64,000 nt of DNA from SAR86 cluster bacterium (GCA_023703675.1 CP097974.1:209288-273287); one strand, 5' to 3'; positions 1 to 9,559 are shown, numbered from the stretch's first letter. Notes: a model not told the origin generated them from the sequence alone. A program made the numbers and translations.

Positions 1-464
1 ATTTAAATCTAAAACTAATGGAGACAGAAATTTTTTTTGGAAATGAAAATGTAACAAAATTACTCAAATCAGATGAAATTGCTAATGAGGCTTCGAATTT
101 TGCATCTGATAAAAAAATTAGAGAAATATTAAAAAATTATCAAAAAAATTTTTATGATCCAGAATTAGGTCTAGTCGCAGATGGAAGAGACATGGGAACA
201 GTTATTTTTCCTGAGGCTAAGTGGAAGTTTTTTCTCATTGCATCAATTGAAGAGAGGGCAAAAAGAAGGGAAGAGCAGTTGAAAGATATTGGTTTGGAAG
301 TTAATATTGCCAACCTTATAGATAGCATCATGGCTAGAGATAGCAGAGACGCCAATAGAGATGTTTCTCCTGCAGTCCCAGCTGAAGATGCCATCACAAT
401 AGATTCTAGCAATTTAAGTATTGATGAATTAAAGAAAAAAATATTGGGAATAGTAAAAACTTAA
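1..464 (+). CDS. cmk: Cytidylate kinase, C-terminal part (5' end outside window)
   Basis: This is the C-terminal part of CMP/dCMP kinase, which phosphorylates CMP and dCMP with ATP in the cytoplasm. The frame is open from base 3, before the first visible ATG at 18, so the gene begins outside the window. The visible 153 codons carry the family hallmark DGRDMGT near base 180 followed by FPEA, a lid-like segment rich in Arg (EERAKRREEQ), and the RDxRDxNR motif near base 345. The stop codon TAA overlaps the ATG of rpsA by one base. The cmk-rpsA order is standard in Proteobacteria. Nothing in the visible part looks damaged. Confidence 0.93.
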   Translation, partial: LNLKLMETEIFFGNENVTKLLKSDEIANEASNFASDKKIREILKNYQKNFYDPELGLVADGRDMGTVIFPEAKWKFFLIASIEERAKRREEQLKDIGLEVNIANLIDSIMARDSRDANRDVSPAVPAEDAITIDSSNLSIDELKKKILGIVKT

Positions 465-2149
465 TGGAAACAACCTTTGCAAAACTTCTAGATGAAAATC
501 TTGATACGTTAAATTTTGAAATTGGAAAACTTATAACAGGAGTCGTAGTTGATCTTACTGATGACTGGGTTGTAATTCATGTAGGCTTAAAATCTGAACC
601 AATAATTGCTCGAAATGAATTTCTTGCTGATGAAGCAGAAAAAAAACTTGAAATTGGAGACGAAGTAAAAGTTACTTTAGAGGCTATTGAAGATGGTCAT
701 GGCTCTACTAGAGTTTCAAGATTAAGAGCGATGCATGACGAAAGCTGGGGAAAGTTAGAAGAATCTTTGTCGACTGGATCTATTGTTAAGGGGTACATCA
801 CCGGAAAAGTAAGAGGCGGCATGACAGTAGACGTTGGCGGTGTTAGAGGCTTCTTGCCTGGTTCATTAGTAGATACTAGACCTCTAGAAAATTTTGATCA
901 TCTTGAAAAGTCCTTTCAAGAATTCAAAGTCATTAAGCTTGATAAAGAAAAAAGTAACGTTGTGCTCTCGAGAAAAGCAGTTCAAGAAGACATCAATTCA
1001 GAAGAAAGAGAAAAGATTTTTGCAACCATTCAAGAGGGTTCTCAAGTAAGTGGCACAGTGAAAAATTTGACTGACTATGGTGCTTTTATTGATTTGGGCG
1101 GAATTGATGGTCTTCTTCACATTACTGATATCACTTGGAAAAGAATAAATCATCCTTCAGAAGTACTTTCAGTTGGAGAAGAAATAGAACTCAAAGTTAC
1201 TAAGTTCGATAGGGAAAAATCAAGGATATCTTTGGGCATGAAACAACTTTCTCAAGATCCTTGGGAAAATATTAAAGATATTTATCCTATTAATTCAGTC
1301 AATAAAGCAAAAGTAACAAGTCTGACAGATTATGGATTTTTTGCCGAATTAGATTCTAACACCGAAGGTTTAGTGCACGTTTCTGAGATCGACTGGACAA
1401 ATAAGAATATTCACCCGTCAAAAGTTGTTTCCGTCGGAGATGAAGTAAATCTAATGGTTTTGGAAATAGACATTGAAAAAAGAAGAATTTCATTGGGAAT
1501 GAAACAGTGTGTCGAGAACCCCTGGTTAAAATTTGCCGAAGGTCATAGCCTTGGCGATAAGGTAAAAGGTGAAGTAAGCTCGCTTACAGATTTTGGAATG
1601 TTTGTTAGTCTTGAAGAAGGAATCGACGGATTGATTCATCTTTCGGATTTATCTTGGACCGAGAATGAACAAGAAGCTTCAAAAAATTACACCAAGGGAC
1701 AATCTGTTGAGGCAATCATTCTAGCAATGGATGCCCATAAAGAAAGAATATCTTTAGGCATTAAACAACTCACCGAAGATTTTTTTGAAAGCTTTGCCAA
1801 CGAAAACCCAAAGGGATCTCAAGTTGAAGCCAAAGTAGAATCTATTGCCGACGATACAGTTAATTTGATGGTAAATGATAAAATCCTTGCTAAGTTAAAA
1901 CTGAGAGAGTTGAAAGACAGTGAGCCAAAAGCTGGAGACATAATTACAGCACAGATTACCTCAATTGATAAAAAAGAACGTTTTTTGAATCTTTCCATTA
2001 GGGCATTAGAAAAAACAGAGGAAAAGTCACTTTTAAAAGAAAACGTCAAAAAGAATAAAGAAATTGAAGAGTCGACAAAAACTTCCATTGGAGATCTGAT
2101 TAAGGATGAGATAAAAGAAAGCTCATCCGATAAAGATGAAGAAGTCTGA
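464..2149 (+). CDS. rpsA: 30S ribosomal protein S1
   Basis: Ribosomal protein S1 binds mRNA on the small subunit and helps start translation of weakly structured or SD-poor messages. The 561-residue protein matches the six-domain gammaproteobacterial form. S1 (OB-fold) repeats are visible, with recurring signatures such as LTDYGAFIDLGGIDGLLH (about residue 202), LTDYGFFAEL (about 288) and LTDFGMFVSL (about 375), each followed by a KxRISLGMKQ-type end. The first two repeats and the last one are more divergent, as usual. It starts on the ATG that overlaps the cmk stop, and its 3' end overlaps ihfB by 14 bases, so the three are probably co-transcribed. The acidic C-terminal tail is normal for the family. 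Confidence 0.97.
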   Translation: METTFAKLLDENLDTLNFEIGKLITGVVVDLTDDWVVIHVGLKSEPIIARNEFLADEAEKKLEIGDEVKVTLEAIEDGHGSTRVSRLRAMHDESWGKLEESLSTGSIVKGYITGKVRGGMTVDVGGVRGFLPGSLVDTRPLENFDHLEKSFQEFKVIKLDKEKSNVVLSRKAVQEDINSEEREKIFATIQEGSQVSGTVKNLTDYGAFIDLGGIDGLLHITDITWKRINHPSEVLSVGEEIELKVTKFDREKSRISLGMKQLSQDPWENIKDIYPINSVNKAKVTSLTDYGFFAELDSNTEGLVHVSEIDWTNKNIHPSKVVSVGDEVNLMVLEIDIEKRRISLGMKQCVENPWLKFAEGHSLGDKVKGEVSSLTDFGMFVSLEEGIDGLIHLSDLSWTENEQEASKNYTKGQSVEAIILAMDAHKERISLGIKQLTEDFFESFANENPKGSQVEAKVESIADDTVNLMVNDKILAKLKLRELKDSEPKAGDIITAQITSIDKKERFLNLSIRALEKTEEKSLLKENVKKNKEIEESTKTSIGDLIKDEIKESSSDKDEEV

Positions 2150-2414
2150 ACTTAAAGAAAAAATTTTTTTGAAATTCCAAGACTATTCCTATTTGGACAT
2201 AAGCATAGCGATTGATGCAATAAATCAAAAAATTTGCCAAGAGTTACAAAATGATCAAAGAATTGAGTTAAGAGGATTTGGTTCATTTTCATTAAGAAAG
2301 AGGAAACCGATGCGTGGAAGAAATCCAAAAACTGGAACTTCTATCGAATTAGGCGAAAGGCGTATTCCTTATTTTAGAGCCTCAAAAGCTCTTAACTTTA
2401 AAATAAATCATTAA
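2136..2414 (+). CDS. ihfB: Integration host factor subunit beta
   Basis: IHF-beta is half of the DNA-bending heterodimer that shapes promoters, replication origins and recombination sites. The 92-residue product has the HU/IHF fold: an N-terminal helical part and the conserved ELRGFGSF and RxGRNPKTG segments (residues about 44-66), the latter forming the DNA-intercalating arm with its conserved Pro. The ATG lies inside the end of rpsA, giving a 14-base overlap. Position directly after rpsA identifies this copy as the beta subunit. Its partner ihfA is also in this window, at 50649, after pheT. Confidence 0.95.
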   Translation: MKKSELKEKIFLKFQDYSYLDISIAIDAINQKICQELQNDQRIELRGFGSFSLRKRKPMRGRNPKTGTSIELGERRIPYFRASKALNFKINH

Positions 2415-2438
2415 TTCTTAATAATCCCTCCTGATATA

Positions 2439-2690
2439 ATGTTTTGGGTGAGGTATTTTTACTTAATTTTATTTTTTCTTGTTCTAGGCTATTTTCTTCT
2501 TTTCTTTTTTCTGAATCAGGATTTTGTTGAAATAGATTTATATTTTCTAGAAATAAAAGGTGTTTCTTTAGGATTCACAATTTTGGGAGCTTTGGTTACT
2601 GGAATGATTTTAAGTTTAATTCTTCAGATACCTCTTCTTTTCAAAAAGAACAAAAAAACTTATAAAACTGATGACGATAAAAATAAATAA
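2439..2690 (+). CDS. lapA: LapA-domain (DUF1049) inner-membrane protein
   Basis: This small 83-residue protein has two hydrophobic membrane segments (about residues 5-27 and 43-67) separated by a short stretch with the NQDFVEIDLYF pattern typical of the LapA/DUF1049 family. The tail is basic and hydrophilic. In enterobacteria LapA works with LapB in controlling lipopolysaccharide synthesis. The position between ihfB and pyrF is the classic place for lapA, which is what makes the call firm despite the small size. I see no lapB between this gene and pyrF, where it often sits. The 3' end overlaps pyrF by 20 bases. Confidence 0.8.
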   Translation: MFWVRYFYLILFFLVLGYFLLFFFLNQDFVEIDLYFLEIKGVSLGFTILGALVTGMILSLILQIPLLFKKNKKTYKTDDDKNK

Positions 2691-3372
2691 AAAACAAGTC
2701 ATCGTTGCACTAGATCTTGATTCGTTTGAAGAAACTGAAGAAATTTTGAAATTTTTAGATCCAAATTTATATAGAGTTAAGATTGGAAAGCAATTGTTTA
2801 TGAATTCTGGCCCAGAAATTGTTAACAAAATCCAAGCTCTTGGCTTTGATATTTTTCTTGATTTAAAACTTCACGACATACCAAATACGGTTGGAAGTGC
2901 TTTAAAAAATCTATTGAGTCTAAATGTTTGGATGATCAATATTCACTTACTTGGCGGCAGAGAGATGATTGAGGAATCGGTAAAGAGGATAAAAGATTTC
3001 AATCATCAAACTTTACTTACTGGAGTTACAGTTTTAACGAGTTTAGATAACAAAAATTTAAATGAAATTGGATTGCATAAAGGTACTGACGAAACGACCT
3101 TTACTTTGGCCAAATTAGGAAAAGAACTAGGAATTGATGGTATTGTTGCGTCACTTGATTCTGTTAGTGAAATAAAAAGAAATTTTGGTAATGATTTTTT
3201 GACGGTCACTCCTGGCATCAGAATGCAACAAAGTAACGATGATCAAAAAAGGTCTGGATCGCTTTTCGATGCAATTCAATTTGGTTCTGACTTTGTGGTT
3301 GTTGGAAGAGAGCTTACTCAAGCTAGAAACAAAGATGAAGTAATAAATCAATTTAACTCTTTAATTGCCTAG
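2671..3372 (+). CDS. pyrF: Orotidine 5'-phosphate decarboxylase
   Basis: PyrF decarboxylates OMP to UMP, the last step of de novo pyrimidine synthesis. The 233-residue length is normal. The N-terminal strand VIVALDLDS is followed by the catalytic signature DLKLHDIPNTV (about residues 64-74), which carries the Lys/Asp network of the active site. The phosphate-binding end is seen as TPGIRM and then FVVVGRELTQA. The ATG at 2671 lies within the end of lapA, indicating translational coupling. No unusual changes seen. Confidence 0.95.
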   Translation: MTIKINKKQVIVALDLDSFEETEEILKFLDPNLYRVKIGKQLFMNSGPEIVNKIQALGFDIFLDLKLHDIPNTVGSALKNLLSLNVWMINIHLLGGREMIEESVKRIKDFNHQTLLTGVTVLTSLDNKNLNEIGLHKGTDETTFTLAKLGKELGIDGIVASLDSVSEIKRNFGNDFLTVTPGIRMQQSNDDQKRSGSLFDAIQFGSDFVVVGRELTQARNKDEVINQFNSLIA

Positions 3373-3375
3373 CAA

Positions 3376-5028
3376 ATGCAAATGGGTTGGAAAGTTTTTA
3401 TTGTTTTTTTAATTGTTTCTTCATGCGCCAAAAATAATCACCCGAACAATGCAGTAGTTGTTACTCGTCATCATCTGGCAACTGATGTTGGTGCAAATAT
3501 TTTAAGAGAAGGCGGTAACGCTGTTGACAGCGCTATTGCTGTTGCATTTGCACTTGCAGTGGTGAATCCTTCTGCTGGAAATTTAGGGGGTGGAGGTTTT
3601 ATGTTGTATTACGATGCCAAAAAAAATAAAACCTTCGCACTTGACTATAGAGAAAGAGCGCCACAAGCAGCAACAGAAAAAATGTTTTTAGACAAAGACG
3701 GAGAAGTTATCAAAAATTTGAGTCTTAATTCTTATCTAGCAGCAGGAGTTCCTGGAACGGTAAAGGGAATGTTTAAAATACATGATTTGTTTGGATCGAA
3801 ATCAATGAATGATTTAATTTCTCCCGCCATAAAAATAGCAAAGAACGGCTTTGAGTTATCATCTTTTCAGGCTGAAAATTTCAACAAATATAAAAAAAAA
3901 TTCTCTAATGGCTCAGATAGCGAATCAATATTTATAAACGCTGAAAGAGATTTTGAAGAAGGCGATGTATTTATTCAGACAGATTTAGGAGAAACTTTAG
4001 ATCTAATAAAAAAACAAGGACAAGAAGTATTTTACAACGGAATAATAGCCGAAAAAATTGCAGCGGATTTTTCAAATAACGGTGGGCTTATAACAATAGA
4101 GGATTTAAAAGACTACAAAGTTTTTTTAAAAGACCCTATTTGTGGAGATTATAAAGAATACGAAGTCTGTTCTATGCCATCACCAAGTTCAGGCGGAGTC
4201 GCAATTATTCAAATGTTAAATATTATTGAAAACTTTGATCTTGCTAAGTATTCACACAATTCAATTGAGTACATAAAACTTTTAGCTAAAGTAATGAGTT
4301 TTGCGTATGCAGATAGATCTAAGTATTTAGGAGACCAGAACTTTTTCAATTCGCCTGTAAACAAATTAACTTCTAAAAGTTACGCGAATATCATTTCTAA
4401 AAAAATAAAATCTGGTGAGAAAATAAGTGTTGAGCCAGGAATATATTTTTACGAAGGAGATCAAACTACGCATTTTTCTATAATTGATTTTGATGGAAAC
4501 GTGGTGAGCAACACTTACACTCTCAACACAGCTTATGGATCAGGTATAGTTGCAAAAGGTACTGGAATATTAATGAATAATGAAATGGATGATTTTTCTA
4601 TCAAACCCGGTACGCCAAACGCTTATGGTTTAGTCGGGTCAGAAGCAAACAAAATCGAATCCAGAAAGTCGCCTTTGTCTTCTATGTCTCCAACTGTTGT
4701 ATTTAAAAACTCCAAGCCCGTTTTAATTACAGGATCTCAAGGGGGCTCAATGATAATAAACACGGTATTTCAAGAAATTTTAAATGTTTTAGAATTTGAT
4801 ATGAAATTATCTGAGTCTAACAAAAAAGAGAGAGTGCATTATCAATGGAAGCCGGATATCTTATTTCATGAGGGCTTGAGCAAAGATTTGATTGAAGAAC
4901 TGAGTAAAGAAATGCGGCTTTACGAGAGAAATATAGGCGAAACTCAATCAATCGCAATCGAAAACAATAATTATAAAGGATGGACAGATCATCGCAGACC
5001 AGATGGAAAAAAAATTGAATTACATTAA
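3376..5028 (+). CDS. ggt: Gamma-glutamyltranspeptidase
   Basis: GGT cleaves glutathione and other gamma-glutamyl compounds, usually in the periplasm. The 550-residue precursor starts with a hydrophobic segment ending in VSSC (Cys17), which reads as a lipobox, so it may be a lipoprotein anchored on the periplasmic side. The nucleophile Thr that becomes the new N-terminus of the small subunit is Thr365 in the TTHFS motif. The N-terminal REGGNAVDSAIA and NLGGGGFMLYY motifs, the PSPSSGGVA stretch and the C-terminal GSQGGSMI motif are also present. A second ATG two codons downstream is an alternative start. The 3' end overlaps uvrC by 26 bases. Confidence 0.94.
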   Translation: MQMGWKVFIVFLIVSSCAKNNHPNNAVVVTRHHLATDVGANILREGGNAVDSAIAVAFALAVVNPSAGNLGGGGFMLYYDAKKNKTFALDYRERAPQAATEKMFLDKDGEVIKNLSLNSYLAAGVPGTVKGMFKIHDLFGSKSMNDLISPAIKIAKNGFELSSFQAENFNKYKKKFSNGSDSESIFINAERDFEEGDVFIQTDLGETLDLIKKQGQEVFYNGIIAEKIAADFSNNGGLITIEDLKDYKVFLKDPICGDYKEYEVCSMPSPSSGGVAIIQMLNIIENFDLAKYSHNSIEYIKLLAKVMSFAYADRSKYLGDQNFFNSPVNKLTSKSYANIISKKIKSGEKISVEPGIYFYEGDQTTHFSIIDFDGNVVSNTYTLNTAYGSGIVAKGTGILMNNEMDDFSIKPGTPNAYGLVGSEANKIESRKSPLSSMSPTVVFKNSKPVLITGSQGGSMIINTVFQEILNVLEFDMKLSESNKKERVHYQWKPDILFHEGLSKDLIEELSKEMRLYERNIGETQSIAIENNNYKGWTDHRRPDGKKIELH

Positions 5029-6808
5029 AGCCATAGAAGTATTTGAAAAGAAAATTGAGCTTCCAGAAGATCCAGGAGTCTATAAATTTTTTAATGCAGA
5101 TTTTGAATTGCTTTACGTAGGTAAAGCAAAAAATTTAAAAAATAGAGTTTCTTCTTATTTTTCTAAAGGCGAAACCAAGAAGCAAAAATCCTTAAGAACT
5201 CAGATTAATTATGTAGATTTGATAATAACCAAAACCGAATCGGATGCCTTAATCTTAGAGCAAAGCTTAATTAGAAAGCACAAGCCTCCTTACAACGTTC
5301 AGTTCAGAGATGATAAATCTTATCCAATTATTCACATTGCCTCTGCAAAAGAATTTCCAAATATTTTTATTTCCAGACAAAAGCAAAAAGAGGGAACTTC
5401 TTTTGGACCTTATGCAAACGTTGGTGCGATGAGAAAGAATCTTGAGATGTGTAAAAAAATCTTCAAAATTAGGGATTGCAAAGATGTGGTTTTTAAAAAT
5501 AGAACTAGGCCTTGCATAGAGTATCAAATTGGCCGATGTTCAGCTCCTTGCGTTGGATTAATTTCTAAGGAGGATTATCAAAAGGATGTTGAAAGCGTAG
5601 AAAATTTCCTAAATGGAAAAAATGAAAAAGTTTTAAAAGATCTTTATGAAAGCATGGATAAATATTCAGATAGTAAAGACTATGAAAGGGCAATTCTCTA
5701 TAGGGATAAAATTAATGCCATACGAGACATACAAAAAAATCAGAGCATATTGACTTTGTATCAAGACATAGACGTCGTCGCCTTTAAAAAGAATAAATTT
5801 AGTATTTGTATAAGCTTGGTCGAGGTAAGAGACGGTTGGATAAGCACAACAAAGAACTTTTTCTTAGAAGACCAGAAACTACTGGCAGACAAGGATATGT
5901 TTCTTAGATTTATTGAATCGTATTATTTAAATACAAAAGAAAAAAAAATAAATTTAATAGCAAACTTTGACCTATCAAATCATAAAATTGAATTAGAAAA
6001 TATTTTAGAAAAAAAAATAAAGATTATAAAAAAATCTAAAAAAAATGAGCCTTTACTTGAAATTGCCGAATCACAGGCATTGGATAGAATTAATCGAAAA
6101 AATACCTTTGAATGGGTAAAAGAATCTTTTACAAACCTTAAAGAAAAATTAGGATTGAAAAATTTAGAAAGAATTGAAGCTTTCGATATAAGTCATAATC
6201 AAGGCAGCAAAGTTACAGCGTCATGTGTTTGCTTTTCGGAGGATGGTCCAGACAAAAAAAATTATAGGAGCATGAACCTCTCGCTTGATAAAAATGATGA
6301 TTATCTAGCTTTATCAGAAGCAGTAAGAAGAAGACTCAAAAATCTTGAAGATAATAATAAATCTTTTCCCGACTTATTAATTATAGACGGCGGAAAAGGA
6401 CAATTAAATTCTGTATCTAGCGAGTTAGAAAAGAGTGGCTTTAAAAAAGTTAATATAATTTCTATTTCGAAAGGACCTTTAAGAAATGAAAAATATGATG
6501 AGATTCATTTAAAAAGTTCTCCTTACAAGTTAAACGTTTCAGATCTTGAGGGGTGCTCAAGGTTGATACAATTAATTAGAAACGAATCCCACAGATTTGC
6601 CATTAAAAAACATAGACAAAGAAGAAGTAATTCTTATTTAAAATCAGAAATAGACCAAATTCCCTCCATCGGAAAAAAATATGCAAATCTCTTAATTAGA
6701 CATTTTGGCGGCACTAAAAGATTAAAAGAAGCTTCTTATGATGACCTTTTAAAGGTAAATGGCATTGGTGAGCAAAAAGCCAAGCTCATCAAGAAATATT
6801 TGAACTAA
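5003..6808 (+). CDS. uvrC: Excinuclease ABC subunit C
   Basis: UvrC makes the dual incisions in nucleotide excision repair with UvrA and UvrB. The 601-residue protein has the N-terminal GIY-YIG nuclease (PGVYKF at about 24 and LYVGKAKNLKNRV at about 37), a Cys-bearing region around residues 150-185, a UVR coiled segment (about 205-240) that contacts UvrB, an RNase H-like C-terminal nuclease containing IIDGGKGQLN, and a tandem helix-hairpin-helix tail (IPSIGKKYA and VNGIGEQKA). It starts inside the end of ggt. The uvrC-pgsA pair that follows is conserved in gammaproteobacteria. Confidence 0.96.
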   Translation: MEKKLNYIKAIEVFEKKIELPEDPGVYKFFNADFELLYVGKAKNLKNRVSSYFSKGETKKQKSLRTQINYVDLIITKTESDALILEQSLIRKHKPPYNVQFRDDKSYPIIHIASAKEFPNIFISRQKQKEGTSFGPYANVGAMRKNLEMCKKIFKIRDCKDVVFKNRTRPCIEYQIGRCSAPCVGLISKEDYQKDVESVENFLNGKNEKVLKDLYESMDKYSDSKDYERAILYRDKINAIRDIQKNQSILTLYQDIDVVAFKKNKFSICISLVEVRDGWISTTKNFFLEDQKLLADKDMFLRFIESYYLNTKEKKINLIANFDLSNHKIELENILEKKIKIIKKSKKNEPLLEIAESQALDRINRKNTFEWVKESFTNLKEKLGLKNLERIEAFDISHNQGSKVTASCVCFSEDGPDKKNYRSMNLSLDKNDDYLALSEAVRRRLKNLEDNNKSFPDLLIIDGGKGQLNSVSSELEKSGFKKVNIISISKGPLRNEKYDEIHLKSSPYKLNVSDLEGCSRLIQLIRNESHRFAIKKHRQRRSNSYLKSEIDQIPSIGKKYANLLIRHFGGTKRLKEASYDDLLKVNGIGEQKAKLIKKYLN

Positions 6809-6815
6809 AATTCTT

Positions 6816-7349
6816 ATGAAATTAATACCAAATTTTCTTTCTTTTTTGAGAATTCTATTGGTTTTGCCAATCATTTATTCATTGCAAAGTGATTTGTATA
6901 TATTGGCCGCATTTTTATTTTTTCTTTCTTCTATGACAGATTTTATGGATGGATATTTAGCTAGAAGATATGAATTAGAATCAGAATTGGGAGCTTTTCT
7001 TGATCTAATAGCTGATAAAATTCTTGTAATCACTATATTAGTTTGGTTAGTCTTTATTTATGCAAATCAAGCCTTAACAATACTTTCAATTTTAATCATT
7101 TTGAGAGAAATTATTATCACCTCCTTTAGGTATTTTTTAATTTTAAACAATGCGGATTCAGAATTAATCAAAGCAAATAAATATGGAAAATTTAAAACAG
7201 CTTTTCAGTTTTTCTCAATTTTTCTTTTGATTTTAAGTCCTTTACATAATAATTTTTACTTAACTTTTTCGTTAATTCTTCTTTTACTATCAACTTTGAT
7301 TTCCTACTTTTCTTTAACAATCTATTTTTTAAACTGGATAAAAAAATAA
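6816..7349 (+). CDS. pgsA: CDP-diacylglycerol--glycerol-3-phosphate 3-phosphatidyltransferase
   Basis: PgsA makes phosphatidylglycerol phosphate from CDP-diacylglycerol and glycerol 3-phosphate in the inner membrane. The CDP-alcohol phosphotransferase signature D-x2-D-G-x2-A-R-x8-G-x3-D-x3-D is complete at about residues 42-67. The 177-residue protein has several hydrophobic helices, as expected. It follows uvrC by 7 bases. In E. coli pgsA is followed by the tRNA genes glyW-cysT-leuZ; here cysT- and leuZ-type tRNAs do occur downstream but are separated by inserted protein genes. Confidence 0.92.
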   Translation: MKLIPNFLSFLRILLVLPIIYSLQSDLYILAAFLFFLSSMTDFMDGYLARRYELESELGAFLDLIADKILVITILVWLVFIYANQALTILSILIILREIIITSFRYFLILNNADSELIKANKYGKFKTAFQFFSIFLLILSPLHNNFYLTFSLILLLLSTLISYFSLTIYFLNWIKK

Positions 7350-7352
7350 AAA

Positions 7353-8441
7353 ATGGATAAATACGAAGTTGATTGTTTGGTTATAGGCGGAGGGGTTGCT
7401 GGTTTAGCGTCGGCAAAATTTCTAGCCCAAGAATTTAAAAAAACTTATTTAATTGAGAGAAACAATTATCTCGGTATGGAAACTTCGAGTAGAAATTCTG
7501 AGGTAATTCATGCTGGAATTTATTACAAAAAAAATTCATTAAAATCAGAACTTTGTTTGAAAGGAAAAATAATGCTATATAAATATTTAACTGAAAAAGA
7601 TATCAATTTTAATAATTGCGGAAAATACATTTTAGCCACAAATGAAGAGGAGTGTAAAAAGCTTGAAGAGATTAGATTGAATGCCGTTGATTGTGGTTTG
7701 GAAGACTTATTTTATGAGCCAAATCTAAAAAAGATTTATCCTTTTTTAAACGTTAAGAATTCTATTTTTTCTCCTTCCTCCGGTATTTTTGATAGCCATG
7801 AATATTTCAAAGCCTTGGAAAAAGATTTTTGTGATGCAGGAGGGTTAGTTCTCTTGGGGAATGAGTGCCTAGATATTGAAGAAACGAATGATTTTTTTGA
7901 AGTTAAAATTAAGGATTTGAATAATGAGCTAATTTATATTCTACAAACCAAATTTTTAATTAATGCTGCAGGTATTCATTCTGCGGAAATAGCAAAACTC
8001 ATTGATAAATCTAGAGAGATAGACGTACAGTACATTAAAGGCGAATATTATAATTATTCTGGTAAAGAAAAAATAAATCACTTAATTTACCCGGTGCCTG
8101 GGTCTCTAAGTTTGGGGCTTCACGCAACTATCGATCTCGGAAGTGGTATTAAATTTGGCCCTTCCGCAGTAGAAACGAAAGAAATAAATTATAAAGTAGA
8201 AGATGAAAATAAAATGGATTTCGTTAGATCGCTTCAAAAGTATTGGCCTTCAATAAAAGAATGTGATTTATCTCCTAATTATTCAGGAATAAGGGCAAAG
8301 GAAAGAGGAGCTCAAGATTTTGGACTAGAAAAATTAGATAAAAAAAATAAAATCGCTATAAACATTATCGGCTATATTTCGCCTGGCTTAACGTCATCAT
8401 TAGCCTTAGGAGAGAAAATTACTGAATTAGTCAAAGGCTAA
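7353..8441 (+). CDS. FAD-dependent oxidoreductase, LhgO-like
   Basis: A 362-residue member of the DAO (glycine/2-hydroxyacid oxidase) family. The FAD-binding Rossmann motif GGGVAGLASA is at about residues 12-21, and SSRNSEVIHAGIYY at about 46-59 matches the signature of L-2-hydroxyglutarate oxidases (LhgO/YgaF). The C-terminal INIIGYISPGLTSSLALG stretch is the second FAD-contacting region. It probably oxidises a 2-hydroxy acid to a 2-oxo acid with transfer of electrons to the respiratory chain. It sits 3 bases after pgsA and 4 bases before galE, so it is read with them, but its metabolic link to either is unclear. The exact substrate cannot be read from the sequence. Confidence 0.8.
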   Translation: MDKYEVDCLVIGGGVAGLASAKFLAQEFKKTYLIERNNYLGMETSSRNSEVIHAGIYYKKNSLKSELCLKGKIMLYKYLTEKDINFNNCGKYILATNEEECKKLEEIRLNAVDCGLEDLFYEPNLKKIYPFLNVKNSIFSPSSGIFDSHEYFKALEKDFCDAGGLVLLGNECLDIEETNDFFEVKIKDLNNELIYILQTKFLINAAGIHSAEIAKLIDKSREIDVQYIKGEYYNYSGKEKINHLIYPVPGSLSLGLHATIDLGSGIKFGPSAVETKEINYKVEDENKMDFVRSLQKYWPSIKECDLSPNYSGIRAKERGAQDFGLEKLDKKNKIAINIIGYISPGLTSSLALGEKITELVKG

Positions 8442-8445
8442 AAAA

Positions 8446-9456
8446 ATGAATATCTTGGTTACAGGAGGATTAGGTTATTTAGGTAGCCATGCAGTTATTA
8501 AGTTAATTGAACAAGAATATGGAGTTATTATTCTTGATAACCTCTCAAATAGCCGCAAAAGAAATTTAAATATATTAGAAAAGATTACCAATAAAAAAAT
8601 AGAATTCTATGAAGCAGATATCAGAGATAAACCCAAGCTAAATAAAATCCTAAAAAAGAATAAAATATCAGGAATAATGCATTTTGCTGGCCTCAAGTCA
8701 GTTAGTAAATCCAATTCTGAAAAGGAAGAATATTTTGACGTAAACGTTAATGGGACTAGAAACCTTATAGAAGCACTCAATGAAACATCAAGTAACAACA
8801 AGTTTTTTATTTTTAGCAGCAGCGCTTGCATTTATGGAAAACCAATTTACTTGCCATATGATGAAATTCATGATCTTAAACCAGAAAATTATTATGGAAA
8901 GACTAAACTTCAATCAGAATTAATTTTAAAAGACGCATATCAAAATCATAAAGATTGGAAGATAGTCGTACTTAGATACTTTAATCCTATTGGCTCACAT
9001 AATTCTTACCTTATTGGGGACGATCCTGTTGGGAGCCCCGAGAATTTAATGCCTAACATTGTAAATGCCGTAAATTCTAATGAAACTAATTTAAAAATTT
9101 TTGGCTCAGATCACGATACTTTTGATGGTACGCCAGTTAGAGATTACATTCATGTAGAGGATTTAATTGAAGGTCATGTTCTAGCATTGAATTTCCTAAA
9201 AAGTAGTAAAAAAAATATTTATGAAATATTTAATTTAGGATCTGGAGAGGGTTTTAGTGTGCTTCAATTGATAAATTCTTTCGAAGAGATAAATGACGTA
9301 AAAGTACCATTCGAATTTACAAATAAAAGGAAAGGAGATCTTCCAATATATTTCTCTAGCGCTGAAAAAATCAATAAAAAGTTAGGCTGGAAGCCTAAAT
9401 TAACACTAATGGATATGTGCAAAAGTTCTTGGGAATTTCATAAAAATAAAAAGTAA
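8446..9456 (+). CDS. galE: UDP-glucose 4-epimerase
   Basis: GalE interconverts UDP-glucose and UDP-galactose (or the GlcNAc/GalNAc pair) using bound NAD. The 336-residue extended SDR has the NAD-binding GGLGYLGSH motif at about residues 7-15, the FSSSACIYG active-site segment and the catalytic YYGKTK (YxxxK) motif. The RYFNPIGSH stretch and the C-terminal GDLPIYFSS region are typical of GalE. It opens the polysaccharide locus and sits immediately before tRNA-Cys and galU, so it likely supplies galactose-type precursors. Confidence 0.92.
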   Translation: MNILVTGGLGYLGSHAVIKLIEQEYGVIILDNLSNSRKRNLNILEKITNKKIEFYEADIRDKPKLNKILKKNKISGIMHFAGLKSVSKSNSEKEEYFDVNVNGTRNLIEALNETSSNNKFFIFSSSACIYGKPIYLPYDEIHDLKPENYYGKTKLQSELILKDAYQNHKDWKIVVLRYFNPIGSHNSYLIGDDPVGSPENLMPNIVNAVNSNETNLKIFGSDHDTFDGTPVRDYIHVEDLIEGHVLALNFLKSSKKNIYEIFNLGSGEGFSVLQLINSFEEINDVKVPFEFTNKRKGDLPIYFSSAEKINKKLGWKPKLTLMDMCKSSWEFHKNKK

Positions 9457-9471
9457 AATATATATTAATTT

Positions 9472-9545
9472 GGCTGAGTGGCAGAGTGGTCATGCAGCGG
9501 ACTGCAAATCCGTCAACGCCGGTTCGATTCCGACCTCAGCCTCCA
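9472..9545 (+). tRNA. tRNA-Cys (GCA)
   Basis: The acceptor stem GGCTGAG pairs with CTCAGCC, followed by discriminator T and an encoded CCA. The anticodon stem GCGGA/TCCGT closes the loop CTGCAAA, giving anticodon GCA. The T arm contains GGTTCGATTCC. Discriminator U73 is the known identity base of tRNA-Cys. This corresponds in order to cysT, which follows pgsA in E. coli. Confidence 0.97.
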
Positions 9546-9559
9546 AAAGACAATTAGAA

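Noticed and set aside
9470-9559. An extended galU N-terminus starting at a TTG before tRNA-Cys
   Set aside because: Those 30 codons only translate the tRNA-Cys gene; the family N-terminus begins at ATG 9560.
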